Below the pieces are notes generated by a model that saw only the letters and a list, made by a program, of their open reading frames with translations, did no database searches and was not told where the DNA came from. Source: Epiperipatus broadwayi (taxonomy: Eukaryota; Onychophora; Udeonychophora; Euonychophora; Peripatidae). From it: a stretch of DNA of 64,000 bases. The stretch lies in contig JAQFVV010006352.1 of assembly GCA_028023455.1 (NCBI GenBank), positions 2,901,324 through 2,965,323 on the forward strand, given 5' to 3'. The position numbers and the translations under genes are program-made. Below, piece after piece: positions 57,692 to 64,000 of this stretch (positions within the stretch are counted from its first letter, which is position 1; the number at the start of each line of letters is the position of its first letter).

Positions 57692-58250
57692 AGTAGACTC
57701 ACAGTTTTCACTTTATGATAGGTTTTTTTAAGACGACAAAATTATTATTTGAATACTTGCAGAATTATTACTTCTGGACTCGCACTTTATACGTTTTTTA
57801 AAAAAGACAAAATTAATATTTGTAGACTCACAGTTTTCACTTTATGATAGGTTTTTTTAAGACAACAAAATTATTTGAATACTTGCAGAATTATTACTTT
57901 TGGACTTGCACTTTATACGTTTTTTTAAAAAAGACAAAATTAATATTTGTAGACTCGCAGTTTTCACTTTATGATAGGTTTTTTTAAGACGACAAAATTA
58001 TTTGAATACTTGCAGAATTATTACTTTTGGACTTGCACTTTATACGTTTTTTAAAAAAGACAAAATTAATATTTGTAGACTCACAGTTTTCACTTTATGA
58101 TAAGTTTTTTTAAGATGACAAAATTATTATTTGAATACTTGCAGAATTATTACTTCAGGACTCGCACTTTATGATACGTTTTTTAAAAAAGAAAATTTAA
58201 TATTTGTAGACTCGCAGTTATTTGTAGATTCGCAGTTTTCACTTTATGAT
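57692..58250 (+). repeat. Minisatellite, ~126-bp unit, ~4.5 copies
   Basis: Units start with GTAGACTC(A/G)CAGTTTTCAC at 57692, 57822, 57949, 58075 and ~58206. Contains AAGACGACAAAATTATT and ACTTGCAGAATTATTACTT. Confidence 0.92.
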
Positions 58251-58285
58251 AATTTTTTTAAAATTTATATAATACTTTTAAGATG

Positions 58286-59125
58286 ACTTATTAATTTTGT
58301 AGTGATATTTATCTTACATTTTCCTATTTTGCATCCAATTTTAGTTAATTATTCATGATGCTTATATTACTTTTAACTTTTTCTTTTTTGCTGCATATCA
58401 CTCTATTTTGTGTCCTATTTATTAATATTTTTTTTTAGGATTTGTGCACTCGCAGTTTTTACTTATTAATTTTGTAGTGATATTTATCTTACATTTTCAT
58501 ATTTTGCGTCCAATTTTAGTTAATTATTCATGAAGTATATATTACTTTTAACCTTTTTTTGCCGCATATCACTATTTTGTGTCCTATTTATTAATTTTTT
58601 TTTTTCAGGATTTGTGCACTCGCAGTTTTTACTTATTAATTTTGTAATGATATTTATCTTACATTTTCATATTTTGCATCCAATTTTAGTTAATTATTCA
58701 TGAAGTATATATTACTTTTAACCTTTGTTTGCCGCATATCACTATTTTGTGTCCTATTTACTAATTTTTTTTTTCAGGATTTGTGGACTCGCAGTTTTTA
58801 CTTATTAATTTTGTAGTGATATTTATCTTACATTTTCATATTTTGCGTCCAATTTTAGTTAATTATTCATGAAGTATATATTACTTTTAACCATTTTTTG
58901 CCGCATATCACTATTTTGTGTCCTATTTATTAATTTCTTTTTTCAGGATTTGTGGACTCGCAGTTTTTACTTATTAATTTTGTAGTGATATTTATCTTAC
59001 ATTTTCATATTTTGTGTCCAATTTTAGTTAATTATTCATGATGTATATATTATTTTTAATCTTTTTTTGCCGCATATAACTATTTTGTTCCTATTTATTA
59101 ATTTTACCTTCTTTTTTTTTCAGGA
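58286..59125 (+). repeat. Minisatellite, ~170-bp unit, 5 copies
   Basis: Units start ACTTATTAATTTTGTAGTG at 58286, 58461, 58631, ~58800 and 58970. Each ends with a T-run, CAGGATTTGTG(C/G)ACTCGCAG, i.e. a polypyrimidine tract plus CAG as in a splice acceptor; the last copy leads into CAGGATGGACGCCGC. Confidence 0.92.
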
Positions 59126-59422
59126 TGGACGCCGCTGGCATTATTCTGTACCATGTGCCTTTTTCTCCATTTTGACCTCATGACCCTGTACCACGTGCCT
59201 TTCCCCCGCTCATCATTTCTATGACAACATTACCCTGAGGGCATCCTATTCTAATCTAGCGATCTTTGACGTAACGTCACCACGTGATATGCTGAAAAAT
59301 TTTAGCGATTACATGTGTCGCAAATCACTAGGTGACGTTATCTTAAAAATCGGGTGGTTAGAGTAGTATGCCTTCAGGCTAATGACGTCATAGCAAGGTA
59401 AATACTGGACTACCGAATTTTT

Positions 59423-61139
59423 AAATTTGGTATTTAAAAGAACCCTTATCTGCTCTCTTTAATTGAGTGAAAAAAAGAATTTTGATGGATTAAAAAACAA
59501 AATAATAAATTATAAATTTAACTATGTAAAAATGACTATAAAGTTATTTTTGAAAGATTCTCGTTGTATAAAAAATAATTGAAACTAGATAATTAATGAC
59601 CTAATTAAAGATCTCTAACGTGTAAATTAACTGGTCAGAAGGAATTTGATTTTGTCATAAATTAGTAATTCCAACTGATTAGATAATAACTCTGACCAAA
59701 CTGTAATTAAAAATTTAGAAGGAAGATTAACTAATTAAAATAATTTGGAAAACTAATTAATATTGATGGTCATAATGGATGGTAAAGGTATAGAAGCTAC
59801 ACATTTCCGATTGTTTTACTCTTATTCTTCTAAAAAAATTTGCTGTGAGAAATCCATAAAATTTGCTTGAGATTTTCTGTCATTTAATTCAGTAGTGCAC
59901 CATTAATCATTCATTCTACTACTTGTTTGCTATACAAAGTTATCCAGTCATCAATCATAAATATATAGCAATATTCACAGACAGCTAAACATTATCATGT
60001 GCTTCTGAGCCACAGAAAGGTGTTAATTTAGATTTCACACCCAGTATCTTCAACATTTGATGCCTGCCGTGTACTAAAGCTGTTTGTCTACCATTGCTGA
60101 AATCCATATCTGTAAATATAGATGTTATTGCAAACAAGACAAATATATGTGCCAAACTTTACTACATAAACAAACAGCTTCAAAAAGAAGCTAGGAACAC
60201 TGCTAATGAACTCCATTATCTTTGATAAAGAGAGGGTTGATCACTCCAGAAATGACGCTGCAATAAAAACCTAGGTAAATATAAAATACCAAATTCAAAG
60301 TCTAGACAAACAGTTACTCTTTTGAAACTTTATACTTAAAAGCAATTGGATTCTTTATCCTTATTTTAGAAATGGAGTAATCCTTAGCAAAGAAGGCCAT
60401 AATTAATATACTTCACTTTTATTTGAATATTACGTTAATGTTTTATTTTTGTTTTGTGTGTGTATAAATAAACATGTTATTTTAATTTATTAATTTGGCT
60501 TAGTTCTTTTTCTCCATTCCTCACCATATAACATTTTAATTACCATTATTATAGTGTTCAGTACATTTACTTTTAATTGTGTACATGCATTATAAATATA
60601 CTTGCTATGATTGCCTGATTTAAGCCACTTTTTTACTCTTTGTGCTAGTCACGTAAAATGAAGCACTGGAAGCATATAAAACACTTTTTTTGAGGATATT
60701 CTAGTCAGACTTGACCTGATGGTGCACAAGAATTATCCCAATGCAAATAAAAATATCCACAGAAGGTGTGTTTACTTCCTCTGGCTATGGAGGGGGCCAC
60801 CAGAATAGAAATGTGACTGTGGGTCATATATTTTGTACCCTCTCAGTCTGATTATATGTATGGATAGTAGGTAAAAAATAATCATATTTAACTCCTCTGC
60901 TTGAAATAACAAAATCTGTTAAATGCAGAAAATATTTATTATTAATTTAGAAATATCAATTTATTTCAAATGTAAAGGCATATTAGGTAATTCATATAAT
61001 ATATAAAATTAGTTTTAAAAATTTAGTTTAAAAATTCCAATAAGAAAAACTATTGAAAGTGTTATAAAAATTATTTAATAATAATATGTTTGCAACATAC
61101 TTTAACTCTGAAATAAACAATGAAATTAATATCCTATAC
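59423..61139. other. Intergenic sequence without recognised genes
   Basis: No coding signal. Some non-AT-rich stretches (59990-60260, 60640-60850) may be old repeats. Confidence 0.4.
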
Positions 61140-61307
61140 ATCCAATAATGAATAATATTTCTTTAGTGTAATTACACCACTCTCAAGCAAGGTAAGGACT
61201 AATCTCTGTCCGCTTTTAACACCTTATGAAGGATGTAATCAGTCTCTATCTTGCCTGAAAATAATATAGTAAAACTTACACTACAGAAATATTATTCATT
61301 ATTGGAT
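61140..61307. mobile_element. MITE-like 168-bp element
   Basis: 32-bp inverted ends (ATCCAATAATGAATAATATT... at 61140-61171, mirrored at 61276-61307 with one difference). The interior has no open frame. No clear target duplication, so the superfamily is not assigned. Confidence 0.75.
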
Positions 61308-61974
61308 AATCTCTAATCTTATAAATGACTAATAAAAATTATTAATATCCTATATATGGTTATATTTTTCTTTCGTTGATTGATCAGATAATGCGGAGCT
61401 TATCTCAAAAACAGTGTGAATCAAATTGACTGCTTTTGTGTAATTCTCTGCGCACATGACATTTTTTATAAGTAATATATTGTTGGGTTTTTTTTTTATG
61501 TTATAATGTGCAAAGTAAAAAATTAAGTTATTCATTGTTATTTTTAACATTTCTTACAGAGTAAAAAGTGTCCACAGTTAGTAAATAATTGAGTGTATTA
61601 AATATATAGTTAGTGATCTAAAATCAATTTTATATAACTGTTCAAGAAGGTAGTAATTTGGTTCCAAAGTTTCGAGTTTTTAATTTCAAAATTTCAATTT
61701 GAATAACAAAATAACTTTGAATTCCAGATTTCATTATACAGCAAAAAATTAAAAATCTATCTGCGATAGGGATTTAAATGCTATCTGATAGTCACTGATA
61801 TTATTAACTTACTATAGATGACATAACTGAAACACACAGGCCTATTATATACCTGTGTTTATATATGTAATATATAGGATATATGAGCACAGATTTCACA
61901 TGACCCACCACTCTCCACACTATCTCATAACACTGATACACTCGAACACACAGATGTTGAAAAGATAAATAATC

Positions 61975-62018
61975 ACCAATATATGTATTTCATGCTAAAC
62001 CAGCAATCATCAGTTGGT
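61975..62018 (-). ncRNA. Hammerhead ribozyme, family 2
   Basis: ACCAA, CTGATGA, T-TGCT-GGTTT-AGCA-T, GAA, A-TA-CA-TA-T, A, TTGGT. Stem I 5 bp, stem II 4 bp with a U-U at 10.1/11.1, stem III ATA/TAT, H17 is A. All core bases are canonical. Confidence 0.8.
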
Positions 62019-62719
62019 CCAGATTACCATCTCCACACATATCTGCTATAAGTGCTCAGATATATATTAAGATAGCCAAACCTTATACTTTAAGGGACAG
62101 GCTTCAATCTACTCCACACTCCAATTCTTCAACTGTCCATCCAATTGAAAATCTAATGATGGAACGCTCAAAGGCCACCCTGACGTCGAGATACTTGTCA
62201 CACCCATGTTGACCTAAGGTCAAGCTGACCTCTCATGTACAGGACATAATCCATTTAATACATATACAAGGGATGGGCAGACATTTCTATTATGAAATAA
62301 CTAAAACACACAGGCTTATTATATACCTGTGTTTATATATGTAATATATAGGGTATATGAGCACAGACTTTCCCACAACCCACGACTCTTCACACTACCT
62401 CATAACACTGATACACTCGAACACACATATGTTGAACAGATAAATAATAGAGATGTCTGCCCATCCCTTGTATATGTATTAAATGGATTATGTCCTGTAC
62501 ATGAGGGGTCAGATTGACCTTTGGTCAACATGGGTATGATAAGAATCTCAGCCTCAGGGTGGCGTTTGAGCGTTCCATCATCAGATTTTCAATTGGATGG
62601 ACAGTTGAAGAGTTGGAGTGTGGAGTATATTGAAGCCTGTCCATTAAAGTGTAAGGTTTGGCTTTCTTAATATATATCTGAGCACTTAATAGCATATATG
62701 TGTGGAGATGGTAATCTGG

Positions 62720-62745
62720 ACCAACTGATGATTGCTGGTTTAGCA
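62720..62745 (+). ncRNA. Damaged hammerhead, family 2 inverted unit
   Basis: ACCAA, CTGATGA, stem II TGCT/AGCA and GAAATA are kept, but the TTGGTG that forms the other strand of stem I is missing. Confidence 0.65.
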
Positions 62746-62873
62746 TGAAATATGTTTATTATTTATCTTTTCAACATATGTGTGTTCGAGTGTATCAGTG
62801 TTATGAGATAATGTGAAGAGTGGTGGGTCATGTGAAAGTCTGTGCTCATATACCCTATATATTATAGATGACA

Positions 62874-64000
62874 CTAGATAGGCGCTTTTATCATAAATTT
62901 ATATTTAAAATGTTTTTAGCTGATAATGATATTGACATGTTCACATCATTGTCAAAGTCTCCAGTAATAAGATTTATATTTAGCGTTAACGTTTCCAGTA
63001 ATAAGATTTAAATTTAGTTTTACAATATATTTTAAGGCTACTGATTTTAGATTGGCATTTTTGCGTGGGAAATGTGTTTTAATTATTCTATTAAAATTAT
63101 TATTATGTATATAGGAGTATAAAATATATATTTAAAAACACAGTTTTTATTAAGGAAATAATTTTCCAAACCTTTATTAATAAATATGTTTGCTTTTAAC
63201 ATTTAAATGTAAGTGTTGTGTAAACTAAATAAAATCGTGTTTAATTATTAATGAACAATTTAGGAAATGTTAAATGAAATTTCCATTATGAAACTTGTAA
63301 AATCCCTTGACTTTCTAACATTTTACAATAGAAAAAATGAATTGATGACAGTTACTAATTATCTCATTTATTTTATATAAATCAGTCTTTTTTTTTAAAT
63401 AAATCTTCAATAAAATCATTTCTTTTATGTCTTTATTATTATTTGTTTATTGTGTCTGTTGTTGCTGCAGGCATCTGTTTTGACAGTTACTAATTAACTT
63501 TTTTACTTCATGTAAAACAGACTTTTTTAAATAAATAAATAAAAATATTTCTTTCATGTCTTTATTATTTTTGTTATGTTCATTATAATTGTCTATTATT
63601 ATTGCAGTAGCTATTGCTATATAAAATATATTTATAATAAAGTGATTTTTCTATTAGAAGATCCATGAGAATTATAAATTATTAGACAACATACAGTTAT
63701 TAAGAAGATTTGCAAGTCATAATTTTTTGAAAGAAAGTTAAGTTACTGTTAAGTTAAGTGGTCTGGGTGAAGTAATAAAATTAAAATAATAAAACCTAAA
63801 GCCTTCATACTTTAAATCTGACATGTCAAACTGGTGGCCCTCAACGTGATTTTTCGTGGCCCGCAGCTACAATACTATGCAATAAACTGAAAACAGAATA
63901 ATATGTTGCAAACAATAAATTAATTTTAAAAAACTTTTTAAAAAACAAACCTTTATACTTAATTACATGAACTATAATATATACAATAATTGTTGGCTAC
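62874..64000. other. Intergenic AT-rich sequence to the window end
   Basis: No gene supported. TTTTTTTAAATAAAT-type blocks at ~63390 and ~63520 with TCTTTATTATT following show an imperfect ~120-bp direct duplication. A GC-richer stretch CTGGTGGCCCTCAACGTG at 63831 may be the end of a DNA transposon, cut by the window. Confidence 0.35.

Larger units (their letters stand above)
56632..59414 (+). mobile_element. Merlin-type DNA transposon (defective, 2.78 kb)
   Basis: Terminal inverted repeats of about 46 bp: left starts GGTAATCCAGTATTTACC, right (inverted) GGTAGTCCAGTATTTACC, continuing TTGCTATGACGT(A/C)ATTAGCC and AAGGCA. An 8-bp target duplication GAATTTTT lies at 56624-56631 and 59415-59422. 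GG-starting ends plus 8-9 bp duplications are the Merlin pattern, and a Merlin/ISXO2-like transposase piece is inside. The rest of the interior is two blocks of tandem repeats. Confidence 0.9.
61824..62862. mobile_element. Hammerhead-element family 2, tandem and inverted units
   Basis: One direct unit (~61824-62290), a second partial direct unit (~62291-62447; ACACACAGG(C)TTATTATATACC recurs) and an inverted unit (62448-62862). TATAGATGACA occurs at both outer edges (61813-61823, 62863-62873), an 11-bp target duplication around the whole array. Blocks include GGCTTCAATCTACTCCACAC, CTCATGTACAGGACATAATCC and CACTGATACACTCGAACACA. Minus-strand hammerhead at 61975-62018; the inverted unit holds a damaged one. 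No coding capacity; unrelated to family 1 outside the ribozyme. Confidence 0.8.

Noticed and set aside
63820-63885. CTGGTGGCCC...GTGGCCCGC as a hAT-like terminal repeat
   Set aside because: Only one end is in the window, with no target duplication to test.

Overview
The window looks like very AT-rich genomic DNA from an invertebrate animal with a repeat-laden genome. Support for this: spliced exons with GT/AG boundaries, a secreted-type receptor exon, a tRNA-derived SINE, RTE- and jockey/CR1-type LINEs, Penelope-like elements with GIY-YIG endonuclease remains, a Ty3/Gypsy integrase relic, a Merlin DNA transposon, and long (TA)n, (ATT)n and (TATC)n tracts. The phylum cannot be fixed from the sequence. 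No prokaryotic operon, rRNA or CRISPR is present.

Host gene. The only host gene I can support lies on the minus strand. A first coding exon (46695-47343) encodes a signal peptide and the start of an ANF-receptor/periplasmic-binding-like ligand domain, as in natriuretic-peptide-receptor or receptor guanylate cyclases. A second exon (8999-9294) continues the same domain. Splice phases fit exactly (A|TA restores an Ile codon), so about 37.4 kb between them is one intron. The downstream exons are not seen in 1-8998.

Intron contents, low to high coordinate: hammerhead-element relic dimers (10.5-11.1 kb, 16.6-17.2 kb); a hammerhead copy at 18.2 kb; a broken Gypsy integrase (20.3-21.4 kb); a perfect palindrome with a hammerhead between two (TA)n tracts (21.7-22.0 kb); a dispersed repeat R1, copy 1 (27.4-32.8 kb), split by an 805-bp fold-back insertion and by a jockey/CR1-like LINE lying between two (ATT)n tracts; repeat R2 (copies at 15.6 and 34.2 kb in opposite orientation); two Penelope fragments with head-to-head inversions (35.1-36.7 kb); an almost full RTE-type LINE (36.7-39.3 kb, minus); R1 copy 2, the LINE-empty site (39.3-41.2 kb); a Penelope C-terminus (42.1 kb); and a second jockey/CR1-like LINE fragment, again between AAT tracts (45.0-46.3 kb).

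Upstream of the receptor gene (above 47.3 kb): a 1.75-kb palindromic array of ~400-bp units with four hammerhead motifs (48.35-50.1 kb), Penelope fragments (50.4-51.4 kb, 54.6-54.95 kb), a 2.78-kb Merlin element with 8-bp target duplication (56.6-59.4 kb), a 168-bp MITE-like palindrome (61.1 kb), and a second hammerhead-bearing element family (61.8-62.9 kb).

Most notable: several repeats described here as anonymous palindromes share a type I hammerhead ribozyme fold with compensatory changes in stems I and III. They look like animal retrozyme-type non-autonomous elements, and family 1 sits repeatedly inside (TA)n tracts beside Penelope fragments. All functional statements are read from sequence by eye; no searches were run.
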